Assembly (NCBI GenBank): GCA_947632605.1
Contig: CANRPX010000002.1
Span: 62,001-126,000, forward strand
Direction of reading: 5' to 3'
Length of the DNA stretch: 64,000 bases
Source: an uncultured Clostridia bacterium
GTDB taxonomy: Bacteria > Bacillota > Clostridia > TANB77 > CAG-508
Both the position numbers and the translations under genes were made by a program. The notes under the pieces were generated by a model, which searched no databases, had not been told where the DNA came from, and saw nothing but the letters and a program-made list of their open reading frames with translations. Positions 25,893-34,264 of this stretch are shown in pieces (the stretch's first letter is position 1; each line of letters begins with the position of its first letter).

Positions 25893-27167
25893 ATGAATAT
25901 AGCAAATATCGCTTTAATATTCGTTGTATTAGTAGCTGCTGCAGCTGCTATTGTACACATGGTTAAGAAGAATAAGAATGAAATGGTTGATGGCTTAGAG
26001 GTTGACGACAAAACTTATACATTAGACAAAATGATTACGTTCGTTAAACAAAGACTTGATGAAATTACAAAAATCAACCTTTATGATATTGGTTTATCAG
26101 AAGAAGAATTGAAAAGAAGAAGAGCCAAAAAGTATGAACTAAAGAAAGCATTAAAGGGATGTACTTATGGCGATGTTAACGATAAAAAATATGTTAAAGA
26201 ATTGATATATGATTTATTAGCAAAAGAATATGGAGTTGATGAAACAAATATATCAAAGGCAATTCCTTTTGATACACCATCACTTCTTACAGCACAAGAT
26301 AAATTTGATGTATTAATACACGAATATAAGAAAACATTTGGATATGAAGCATTAACAGAACTTATTAAAAAATATGATTTAGCTAGATTGAAGTATGTTG
26401 AAGGTGAATCAAAACCTTGTTATGTTATAACAAATGAAGAAATAGATGAAATATATGAAAAAGAGCAATTTCAATTAGACTTTAATGATAAACTAGAAGT
26501 AGTTGTTCAAAGAATTTATCAAAAATATAAAGGATTTAGTAGTATAGATGAAATAAGAGATATGAATATAGATGGTGTTTCTGGTGGTACATCTGGTCTT
26601 CCAGAATCATTCTTAAGCCAAGTAGCACAAACAGATAGTGACTATTTAAAACAAGCTATGGAATCTAAGATTCCTAGAGCATGTGATGCTATCTGGATAT
26701 TCTTCCAAGGTAAATCTATACGTTTAGCATTCCTTTCATTTGGAACAGAAGCAGAACTTAAGAGAGTATGTCAAAATATTTATAAATATAATAACCCAGG
26801 TCAGTTATCTGATACAAACGGTTTTAAAATTAATGAAATGAAGGATGGTTCTCGTGTCGTTGTTGTTAGACCAAGCATGTGCGAAACATGGGCATTCTTC
26901 GTAAGAAAGTTCGACGTAAAGCGTGCTACACTTGAACAAATAGTTAAATTTGATGGAAAAGAAGAAACAATTGAATTATTAAAGTTTTTAGTAAAAGGAG
27001 CTAGAATTATAGCCCTAACTGGTGAGCAAGGTTGCCGGAAAAACAACAATGCTTATGGCAATGATAGAAAATATATACGAAACAATGAACCTTCGTATTA
27101 CAGAAACTGCATTCGAGCTTCACTTAAGAAAAATATATCCAACAAGAAATATCGTATCAATGCGTGA
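25893..27167 (+). CDS. cpaF: CpaF/TadA pilus ATPase, N-terminal part (before the +1 frameshift)
   Basis: GGGAGG precedes ATG 25893. An N-terminal hydrophobic segment (about 4-23), unusual for CpaF, suggests membrane tethering. The helical N-terminal domain follows, then the ATPase N-domain with RVVVVRPSMCETWAFFVRKF and KGARIIALTGEQG. The frame breaks at in-frame CGG 27036-27038, inside the Walker A motif: skipping the C gives G-E-Q-G-C-G-K-T-T. The restored protein has about 720 residues. The final 43 residues read in this frame are out of frame and not real sequence. Confidence 0.85.
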   Translation: MNIANIALIFVVLVAAAAAIVHMVKKNKNEMVDGLEVDDKTYTLDKMITFVKQRLDEITKINLYDIGLSEEELKRRRAKKYELKKALKGCTYGDVNDKKYVKELIYDLLAKEYGVDETNISKAIPFDTPSLLTAQDKFDVLIHEYKKTFGYEALTELIKKYDLARLKYVEGESKPCYVITNEEIDEIYEKEQFQLDFNDKLEVVVQRIYQKYKGFSSIDEIRDMNIDGVSGGTSGLPESFLSQVAQTDSDYLKQAMESKIPRACDAIWIFFQGKSIRLAFLSFGTEAELKRVCQNIYKYNNPGQLSDTNGFKINEMKDGSRVVVVRPSMCETWAFFVRKFDVKRATLEQIVKFDGKEETIELLKFLVKGARIIALTGEQGCRKNNNAYGNDRKYIRNNEPSYYRNCIRASLKKNISNKKYRINA

Positions 27168-28056
27168 AACTGAAACAATTTCTGGTCAGGACTGTTTGGA
27201 CGTTCAGAAAAAGACTGATGGTTCTGTTAACATCATCGGTGAGGTTGCAACAGACCCCGTAGCATCTTGGATGATTCAATCTGCACAGGTTGCTTCTAAA
27301 TTTACATTGTTTACTCACCACGCTAAAACTTTTCCAAACTTAGTTACAGCACTTCGTAACTCAATGTTAAGAACTGGTGTATTCAAAGATGAGCAAACAG
27401 CTGCTGAGCAGGTTGTTCAAGTATTGAACTTTGATATTCACTTAGTAAAAGACTTTAGAGGTAGACGTTACATAGAAAGAATTACAGAATGTATACCAGT
27501 AGAAGAGAAAAATGAGTATACATTTGATCATAGAAAAGAGAAAACATTAGAAGGAAAATTTGATAAATTTTTCGATAATGCAACAATATTCTTTACAAAA
27601 CAAACTAACAGAGAATTATATAAATATCGTAATGTACTAGAATTCGTTGATGATTCTTATGTATTAACAAATCCTATTTCTGATGAAAATATCAGAGGTA
27701 TGAGAGAAAATATGAATGACACAGATGTTGAAGCATTTGATGCTTTTCTAGAAAGAAATTGGGGAATCAAACCTCCAAAATTAGTTGCTTACGATGAAAA
27801 TGGAAAAGAAATAAAATCAGAAGATGCTGAATTACTTGAAAAAGAAGCTGTTAAAGTAGCAGAAAAAACTACTCAAAAACAAATAGAAAGGCCACATCTT
27901 CAAAGACCTGCAAGTGCTGGAGCAAACACAAGGCCAGTAATTAAGAAAAAACCAGTAAGTTCAGCAAATAATGTTAGAAGAACAGAATTAAATTCTGCTA
28001 ATATTAAAAGAAAACCAACAGAATTAAAAAATTTTGATTTAGATGATGAGGAATAA
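27022..28056 (+). CDS. cpaF: CpaF/TadA pilus ATPase, C-terminal part (after the +1 frameshift)
   Basis: The valid reading begins at GGA 27037. It contains GKTTMLMAMIENIYE, the catalytic-Glu region LRITETAFELHLRK, the Walker B-like NIIGEVATDPVASW and the His box FTLFTHHAKTFPNLVTALRNSM, in the order seen in secretion ATPases of the CpaF/VirB11 class. The last roughly 80 residues are a Lys/Pro/Asn-rich tail of unknown role. No believable independent start exists, since the first possible codon (GTG 27022) lies within the other frame of the P-loop. Confidence 0.88.
   Translation: MSKVAGKTTMLMAMIENIYETMNLRITETAFELHLRKIYPTRNIVSMRETETISGQDCLDVQKKTDGSVNIIGEVATDPVASWMIQSAQVASKFTLFTHHAKTFPNLVTALRNSMLRTGVFKDEQTAAEQVVQVLNFDIHLVKDFRGRRYIERITECIPVEEKNEYTFDHRKEKTLEGKFDKFFDNATIFFTKQTNRELYKYRNVLEFVDDSYVLTNPISDENIRGMRENMNDTDVEAFDAFLERNWGIKPPKLVAYDENGKEIKSEDAELLEKEAVKVAEKTTQKQIERPHLQRPASAGANTRPVIKKKPVSSANNVRRTELNSANIKRKPTELKNFDLDDEE
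27036..27044 (+). other. +1 frameshift site in cpaF (CGGAAAAAC)
   Basis: Zero-frame codons are GGT TGC CGG AAA AAC. Reading GGA AAA ACA ACA instead restores GKTT of Walker A. Nine bases are identical to those at the adhesin break (5906-5914), again with CGG in frame. A -2 shift would destroy the G-x4-GKT spacing, so +1 is required. Confidence 0.9.
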
Positions 28057-28087
28057 CTCTTAAAAGAAAGAGAGGTGTAAAAGCTAC

Positions 28088-30163
28088 ATGTCACAAGACA
28101 TTTTAAAGTACCTAATTCTAGGAATTGGTGGTATTTTTGCATTAATAGTAATTATATTTTTAGCACTTAGCAAAAAAATGCAAAATAAAGAGACAAAATA
28201 TGTAAAGTCATTAGTTGAAGGTACACGAAACACAGCTTTAAGTTTAGATGTTTTCTTCCAAAAGTTTTATATTATATGTACAAAAAATCCAATATTAAGA
28301 AGATATGCATTAAAACTTAGAAGAAGACTTGAAATTATAAACTTAGAAGATGAATACATAACAAGAAAACAAGTTGCTAGTATTATGTTTAAAGCTGTTC
28401 TTATAGTTATACCTCTTACAATTGTAATTATATATATGACACATAACAACTATTTAGTAATGTCTTCAATTTTACTTTTTGAGTTATTCTTTATTGAAAC
28501 TCTACTAGAAGGTATGGTTGACGGAATAGATAATAAATTATTAAAAGAACAATTAGATTTCTTTTCAGAAATTAGACATGCTTATCATGAATTTAATATG
28601 GTTGAAGAAGCAATTTATGATGTAGCTCAAGATGATGAAAAAGAAGTATCAAGACAAGCAGAAAAAATTTATGAAGTTTTAATTTCAGATGATCCTGAAA
28701 CAGAACTTGAAAAATATTATGATATAGCACCAAATAGTTTCTTAAAAGAATTTGCCGGTGTATCTTATTTAACAAAAGAATTTGGTGATAGAAAAGATAA
28801 AGATGGTGCATCTTTATACTTAAAAAATTTAAATAATATCACACAAGAAATGCAAATTGAAATTTTAAAAAGAGATAAATTAGATTATGTATTTCAAAGT
28901 TTATCAATGATTGCTGCATTACCAATTTTGTTCTTAGATACAGTAAAAAATTGGGCAGTAGGACAGTTCTCTTTTACTAGACAGTTTTATAATGGTACTG
29001 GTGGATTTATGATGCAGATTGCATTAATTATAATAACATTCTTATGTTATGTACTTACTAGAAAATTAAAAGATAATGGTAGTGTAAATACAGCTGCAAA
29101 TATGGAAAATCCTTGGCAAGCAAAATTATATAAAAAGAAACTTGTTAAAAAATTTGTAGATTACTTTATTCCTAAAAACGGAACAAAAGAATATAGAAAA
29201 ATTGTTAAATTATTAAAAGATTCTGCTTCAAAATTGAAAATGGAGTGGTTATACATAAATAGAATGGGAGCAGCTATACTTGCTTTTCTAATTTCAGTTA
29301 TAATACTTTCTGCTGCACATAAACTTGCAATTAATTTTCAATTTACAGAACCAACATCAGACTATGACCTGTTAGGATCTATGTCTGAATCTCAAGAAAA
29401 AAAGGCAATGGAAACTACTGAAAAAGATAATGTTTTCTTGAAAAAATATCAATATGATTATAGTATAGAAAAAGAAGATTTAGCTGAAGAAATTGCTGAA
29501 TCAGATGAATATGGTACTAGTACAGATGAAGAGTTAGCTACTATTACAGATAGAATTTGGGAAAAATTACAAATAGTTCAATCAGAATATATAAAATGGT
29601 TTGAAATATTAATAGCATTAGTAATAATGGTAATTGCATATCAAGTTCCAGTTTGGCTTTTAATGTTCCAAAAATTTATGAGACAAATGGATATGGAAAA
29701 TGAAGTAATGCAATTCCAAACAATTATATTAATGCTTATGAAGATTGAAAGAGTAAATGTTGAAATGATATTAGAGTGGCTTGAAAGATATGCTAATATA
29801 TTTAAAGAGCCAATTAGCAAATGCGTTAATAACTACGAAAGTGGACCTTGGGAAGCTTTAGAAGAATTAAAAAATGATATATCATTCCAACAATTAATAA
29901 GAATAGTTGAAAGCTTACAAGCTGCAGTTGAAAAAATACCAATTAGAGAAGCTTTTGATGAACTAGATACAGAAAGAGCATACCATCAAGAGAAAAGAAA
30001 AGAATCAAATGAAAGAACAATTTCTAAAAAATCTATGATTGGTAAAGTTATAGGTTTTGCACCAATGGTACTCCTTTTCGTTGGATACTTAATTGTACCA
30101 CTTTGTGCTATTGGTTTAACAAGTATGACAACTGCATTCTCAAGTATGTCAGCAATGATGTAG
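28088..30163 (+). CDS. Fused TadB/TadC-like inner-membrane platform protein
   Basis: This 691-residue protein has two T2SF-type units: the first at about 60-340, with LLKEQLDFFSEIRHAYHE and spans near 97-130 and 315-335; the second at about 500-691, with MENEVMQFQTIILMLMKIERVNVEMILEWLERYA and C-terminal spans. Tad systems usually encode TadB and TadC separately; here both are in one chain joined by a membrane span and an acidic linker. It would form the platform above the CpaF ATPase. Confidence 0.78.
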   Translation: MSQDILKYLILGIGGIFALIVIIFLALSKKMQNKETKYVKSLVEGTRNTALSLDVFFQKFYIICTKNPILRRYALKLRRRLEIINLEDEYITRKQVASIMFKAVLIVIPLTIVIIYMTHNNYLVMSSILLFELFFIETLLEGMVDGIDNKLLKEQLDFFSEIRHAYHEFNMVEEAIYDVAQDDEKEVSRQAEKIYEVLISDDPETELEKYYDIAPNSFLKEFAGVSYLTKEFGDRKDKDGASLYLKNLNNITQEMQIEILKRDKLDYVFQSLSMIAALPILFLDTVKNWAVGQFSFTRQFYNGTGGFMMQIALIIITFLCYVLTRKLKDNGSVNTAANMENPWQAKLYKKKLVKKFVDYFIPKNGTKEYRKIVKLLKDSASKLKMEWLYINRMGAAILAFLISVIILSAAHKLAINFQFTEPTSDYDLLGSMSESQEKKAMETTEKDNVFLKKYQYDYSIEKEDLAEEIAESDEYGTSTDEELATITDRIWEKLQIVQSEYIKWFEILIALVIMVIAYQVPVWLLMFQKFMRQMDMENEVMQFQTIILMLMKIERVNVEMILEWLERYANIFKEPISKCVNNYESGPWEALEELKNDISFQQLIRIVESLQAAVEKIPIREAFDELDTERAYHQEKRKESNERTISKKSMIGKVIGFAPMVLLFVGYLIVPLCAIGLTSMTTAFSSMSAMM

Positions 30164-30176
30164 AAAGGTAAAATAT

Positions 30177-31046
30177 ATGGAAAACACTGCTAAAGCATTA
30201 TATATTGCAGGAGGAGTTTTACTAGCTGTAATAATTATGTCATTAATCGCATATTTTTTCTCAAGTATTAGTTCTTGGCCACAACAACAAGATGATACAT
30301 TATCAACAGAACAATTAGCAAAATTTAATGCAGAATATGAAGTTTATGACAAAAGTGCTATGTATGGAACAGATGTTATTTCATGTTTAAATAAAGTAAG
30401 AAGCAATAATGAAAAATATGTTGATGAGTCTGGTACTGATGAATTAGATTCATCTAAAAAAAGAGGCTGGTTTATAACTGGCAACAAATATGGTAAGGAA
30501 TATGAAATAAATGCTTATGTTAAAATAGAAGAAAAAATTGGAAAAAAGGGATTACAAGAAAGTTTAGATGTTTACTTTATTAATGAATCCAATAATTATA
30601 AAGAAGAATTAAGAAATACAAATACAAGTAATAAACTAGAAATTGTTAATATAGAACAAATAAATAATGCTCAGTCAGGAAATAGACAAGAAGGAGTAAC
30701 ATATACTGAATATACTAAAGATAGTGAGCTTGTAACCTCATCTAATTATTTAGAAGATAATAATAAATATATTGTAGCTGATGGGGGATCAGTAGAATAT
30801 AATGGTAAAAAATATTATCCATTATATGGTGACAATAATTATGTGTTAATGAATTTAATTAGATTGTCAAATTTAGATATGAAGGTAGTTAAGAAAAATC
30901 CAAATAAATCAGAAGGCAAAATATGGAGCAAAGTAGTTTGGACAACAGCTTTATATGATTTTAAAACAAGAAGATTTACTTGTGATGGAATATTATATAA
31001 TGATCAAACAGGAAGAGTTAACGCAATATACTTTTCAGAGATTTAA
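30177..31046 (+). CDS. Pilin-like protein, MENTAKAL family, large
   Basis: The 289-residue product begins MENTAKALYIAGGVLLAV with one hydrophobic helix (about 7-30), then a soluble domain with YDKSAMYGTDVISCLNKVRSNNEKYV and a C-terminal strand region ending DGILYNDQTGRVNAIYFSEI. The same start and the GTDVxxxxNxxxxNN motif recur in the next genes, so this is a paralogous pilin family. No classical leader or prepilin peptidase cut site precedes the helix. Its larger size suggests a minor or tip subunit. Confidence 0.7.
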   Translation: MENTAKALYIAGGVLLAVIIMSLIAYFFSSISSWPQQQDDTLSTEQLAKFNAEYEVYDKSAMYGTDVISCLNKVRSNNEKYVDESGTDELDSSKKRGWFITGNKYGKEYEINAYVKIEEKIGKKGLQESLDVYFINESNNYKEELRNTNTSNKLEIVNIEQINNAQSGNRQEGVTYTEYTKDSELVTSSNYLEDNNKYIVADGGSVEYNGKKYYPLYGDNNYVLMNLIRLSNLDMKVVKKNPNKSEGKIWSKVVWTTALYDFKTRRFTCDGILYNDQTGRVNAIYFSEI

Positions 31047-31070
31047 AAATAAAATTCTAGAGGAGAAAAA

Positions 31071-31739
31071 ATGGAAAATGCGTCAAAAGCTCTAATTATG
31101 GCAGGTACAGTAATAATTTCAGTACTACTAATTACAATGTTTGTATATGTTTTTAGAGAAGGTTCTAGAGTTAGTGAAAATTATGATAGACAAAAACAAT
31201 CTGAACAATTAGAGCTATACAATTCAAAATTTGAATTTTATAATAGAGAAAATAATACAATAATGGATTTGATTTCAGTTTGTAATTTAGCATACGATGT
31301 TAATGAATCTACAAAATCTACAAATAAAACCACTAGTGCAAATATTAAAGAAAGATATACTTATGATAATACAAACGCAGTTAGAATAGAAATTAAAGTT
31401 GGTGGTGCTACTTTTTGTATACCAGATGAATATATTGGATTAGAAAGAAATGAAATTGGTATTGGACAAAATCCAAATGTTGATAATAAGATGTCTATAT
31501 ACAATTTTGCAAATAAAACTCTAAAGAAATTAAAAGAAGATTATAGTATTACTTTTAGTATAGGAAATGATGAAGATACATTATCAACTACAAAGTTAGT
31601 AGATAATACAACAATATATAAATTTTTGTTTAAATGTAAAGAAATAAACTATAAAAAAGATCAAAATAATGCTTTAAACGGTCAAGTTGAAAGTATGATA
31701 TTTGAAATATATGAAAATGCAAAATATAATGAAGTTTAA
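31071..31739 (+). CDS. Pilin-like protein, MENASKAL family, medium
   Basis: The 222-residue product begins MENASKALIMAGTVIISVLL, identical in its first eight residues to the gene at 32327, followed by FYNRENNTIMDLISVCNLAYDVNE, the equivalent of the GTDVISCLNKV motif in its neighbour. The C-terminus (YKFLFKCKEINYKKDQ...GQVESMIFEIYEN) matches the final strands of the other members. GAGGAG precedes the ATG. Probably a minor pilin. Confidence 0.7.
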   Translation: MENASKALIMAGTVIISVLLITMFVYVFREGSRVSENYDRQKQSEQLELYNSKFEFYNRENNTIMDLISVCNLAYDVNESTKSTNKTTSANIKERYTYDNTNAVRIEIKVGGATFCIPDEYIGLERNEIGIGQNPNVDNKMSIYNFANKTLKKLKEDYSITFSIGNDEDTLSTTKLVDNTTIYKFLFKCKEINYKKDQNNALNGQVESMIFEIYENAKYNEV

Positions 31740-31762
31740 ATAAAATCAAAACATTAAAATTA

Positions 31763-31791
31763 TTGTAAAATAATAGAAAATATGATATAAT
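31763..31791 (+). promoter_or_regulatory. Internal promoter within the pilin cluster
   Basis: TTGTAA (31763-31768) and TATAAT (31786-31791) are 17 bp apart. Transcription would start near 31798, only about 9 nt before the ATG at 31807, giving a nearly leaderless message. Confidence 0.65.
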
Positions 31792-31806
31792 ATAAGTAGG
31801 TATTTT

Positions 31807-32241
31807 ATGAAGAAAATATTGGCAGTAATGCTACTTTTAATAATTATAATTTTAACATTTTTTGTAGTGAATTATAAAAATTTACAAAAACAAAAACAAG
31901 AAGTTGAAAATTTTAATTTAGAATATGAAAGATATAATAAAGATAACTTAAATGGTTTAGATGTTACAACACTAATAAATAGAGCAATTAGTAATAATGA
32001 AAAGAATGCAGTTCCAAAAGATGAACAAGGTTTATATATTTTAGATGATGAAAATTGTATTGAAATATATGTAACCATGATAATAAACGAAACAACTTAT
32101 AGAATGGAAAGAATAAATGATTTAGGAATTAATTCTTTCGTGGCATATTTTGGACAAGTTAGTTTTAAATGTACAGATGTGACATATCATAAGGAAAATG
32201 GAAAAATCGCATCAATGACATTTGAAGCTAAAGAATACTAA
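31807..32241 (+). CDS. Pilin-like protein with GLDVTTLINRAISNN motif
   Basis: This 144-residue protein has an N-terminal hydrophobic helix (about 2-22) but starts MKKILAV rather than MENASKAL. The soluble part has the family motif NGLDVTTLINRAISNNEKNAV and the C-terminal strands VSFKCTDVTYHKENGKIASMTFEAKEY shared with neighbours. Only a weak AGG precedes the start. It may be a diverged minor pilin or a periplasmic-side accessory. Confidence 0.65.
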   Translation: MKKILAVMLLLIIIILTFFVVNYKNLQKQKQEVENFNLEYERYNKDNLNGLDVTTLINRAISNNEKNAVPKDEQGLYILDDENCIEIYVTMIINETTYRMERINDLGINSFVAYFGQVSFKCTDVTYHKENGKIASMTFEAKEY

Positions 32242-32326
32242 AGTTTTTAATGTTAAACTAGAAAAAAAGATATCTAGTTAATTTTAAAATAAAATACAAT
32301 TTTTAATTTAAGGAGGAAAAAAAGTT

Positions 32327-32788
32327 ATGGAGAATGCTTCTAAAGCGCTTTTAATAGCAGGTGCAATTTTATTAGCTATTTTAATTATAGCTATTGGTAT
32401 GTTTATATATACTAGTGCACAAAGTACAATTCAAAACTCAATGTCATCAATGACAACACAAGAAATTGAAGGTTTCAACTCAAACTTTACAACTTATGAA
32501 GGAAAACAAACTGGTTCACAAGTTAAAGCTTTACTAGGAAGATTAATAGCAAATGCTAATACATACGAAGAAGAACCAGGAAAAGTTCCAAATGTTACAA
32601 TTCAACCTAAAAAGGCAGATGCTACTAAAAATTCATACTATTATAATGATGATCAAGCTGGAAATTGTACAGAATATAGTAAGGGATTGAGTACAGCAAG
32701 AAGTCAAGTAGAGGCAAAACATGAATATACTGTTACAATGCCTACTGGTCAATCTGGATTAATTGAAGAAGTAGTAATCGAATATTAA
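32327..32788 (+). CDS. Pilin-like protein, MENASKAL family, probable major subunit
   Basis: The 153-residue product begins MENASKALLIAGAILLAIL, with the helix continuing to about 28, then FNSNFTTYEGKQTGSQVKALLGRLIANAN and a Gly/Thr-rich C-terminal domain ending in beta strands. It is the shortest complete member, has the best ribosome binding site (AAGGAGG) and is followed by a very stable hairpin, all of which suit the most abundant subunit. Function is inferred from its place in the Tad-like operon. Confidence 0.72.
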   Translation: MENASKALLIAGAILLAILIIAIGMFIYTSAQSTIQNSMSSMTTQEIEGFNSNFTTYEGKQTGSQVKALLGRLIANANTYEEEPGKVPNVTIQPKKADATKNSYYYNDDQAGNCTEYSKGLSTARSQVEAKHEYTVTMPTGQSGLIEEVVIEY

Positions 32789-32801
32789 GATTGAAATTTA
32801 T

Positions 32802-32836
32802 ATCTAAGATAGCTATTTTTTATAGCTATCTTAGAT
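32802..32836 (+). terminator. Perfect 15-bp hairpin after the probable major pilin gene
   Basis: ATCTAAGATAGCTAT (32802-32816) and ATAGCTATCTTAGAT (32822-32836) pair fully around a 5-T loop. No T run follows, so it may be a weak terminator, an mRNA processing site or a 3' stabiliser of the pilin message. Confidence 0.6.
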
Positions 32837-32927
32837 AAAATTGTGCATAAAAGGTGAAATACAAATATATGACAAACAAATATTTTTTATTTGTTATATA
32901 TTTATATTTCAGAAAGGAAATTTTACA

Positions 32928-33683
32928 ATGGATGATGCTGTTCATGCAATAATGATGGCTTTTGCAGTTATTGTTTTTGTAATTGCTTTTTCTATTGCAA
33001 TGTATATGTTTTCAAAAGTAACTTCTACTGCTGAAGTTTTGGCATTATACACTGATTCAACTCTCTATTATGATAATATAAAAGATACTTATTTTGAAGA
33101 TGGTGTTCCAGAAGGAGCAACACTAGAAAGTAATAGAATTAGAAAAGTAACTGCAGATACAATTATTCCAACATTATATAGATATGCAGATGAAGAATTT
33201 TGTGTTAAAATCTATGATAACAGTCATAATTTAATTCAAATATTTGATTTGGATTTAGAAGGAAAAGTTCAATCAGCAATAGCAGATACAACTGCATTAA
33301 GCACTGCTGAAACAACACAACAGAAAAAAAATTTTGTATATAAATCAGTTTATAATAATTCTAATAAACCATATTATTTGTGGGGAGCACCTTGGCTTGG
33401 AAATAAAGAAAATGTAAAGCTTAGAGTTGATTTATTTGTAAATGGAAAAGCTGGTTATATAAATAATATATATGTTAATTATAAAGATAATGCTTTTTAT
33501 AAAATGTTAAGTGGGGACATCAAAGATCAATCAAATCCAGAAAATACAAAATGTACACAATTTGAAGAAAGATTTGTAAGTTATTCTTGGAGTGGTCAAA
33601 CAATGACAACAGATGATGGAGATGTTTTAGTAACAGGAAATAGTCCAAAAGATAAAATTGTGATAACATACACACAAATCTAA
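32928..33683 (+). CDS. Pilin-like single-span protein (MDDAVHAIMM)
   Basis: The start at ATG 32928 follows AGAAAGGAAA; a longer in-frame reading from 32841 lacks a ribosome site and covers the hairpin region. The 251-residue product begins MDDAVHAIMMAFAVIVFVIA, with one helix to about 28, then a soluble domain. Like the MENASKAL family it has an acidic residue at position 2 or 3 and no leader. It is more distant in sequence and is probably a minor pilin. Confidence 0.65.
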   Translation: MDDAVHAIMMAFAVIVFVIAFSIAMYMFSKVTSTAEVLALYTDSTLYYDNIKDTYFEDGVPEGATLESNRIRKVTADTIIPTLYRYADEEFCVKIYDNSHNLIQIFDLDLEGKVQSAIADTTALSTAETTQQKKNFVYKSVYNNSNKPYYLWGAPWLGNKENVKLRVDLFVNGKAGYINNIYVNYKDNAFYKMLSGDIKDQSNPENTKCTQFEERFVSYSWSGQTMTTDDGDVLVTGNSPKDKIVITYTQI

Positions 33684-33715
33684 AATGATAAATAATAATT
33701 TTAAGGAGGAAGTAT

Positions 33716-34246
33716 ATGAGTGATACACTTATAACAATAGTTGCAATTTTCTTAGCAGCAATATTAATGTTTATTTTTCCATTATTATCAGTTTCAGAAA
33801 GAAGTGATGATATATCAGAATTAGCAGTTCAATCTGCTACAACAGAATTTGTTGATAATGCAAGAGCAACTGGAAAAATAACAATGGAAAACTATTCAGA
33901 TTTGGTTGCAACAACACATGCAACAGGAAATACTTATGATATAGAGATGGAAGTAAAAGTATTAGATGAAAATGTAGGTAAAAAGTCTGCATGGACACAA
34001 GGAGTTGTTATAGGAGAAAATATTTATTACTCTGTATACACATCTCAAATACTTGAAGCTATTCAAAATAGTGATACAGGTGTTTATACTATGAAAGAAG
34101 GAGATATTTTTTCAGTAAGTGTAAAAAATACAAATAAAACATTATCACAAACAATAAGAAGTGTATTTTATTCAATTTCTGGAAATGATGTATATTCTAT
34201 TGCTGCACAAGCAACTGGAGTTGTTACAGCAACAGGTTCTTATTAA
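33716..34246 (+). CDS. TadE/TadF-like pseudopilin
   Basis: This 176-residue protein starts MSDTLITIVAIFLAAILMFIFP (one helix, about 4-24), followed by an extracytoplasmic domain with ELAVQSATTEFVDNARATGKIT and short beta strands. Size, topology and position just before the TadG-like gene match TadE/TadF pseudopilins of Tad systems. AAGGAGG precedes the ATG. Similarity is at the level of architecture. Confidence 0.6.
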   Translation: MSDTLITIVAIFLAAILMFIFPLLSVSERSDDISELAVQSATTEFVDNARATGKITMENYSDLVATTHATGNTYDIEMEVKVLDENVGKKSAWTQGVVIGENIYYSVYTSQILEAIQNSDTGVYTMKEGDIFSVSVKNTNKTLSQTIRSVFYSISGNDVYSIAAQATGVVTATGSY

Positions 34247-34264
34247 TAGTAAAGGAAGTTACAG

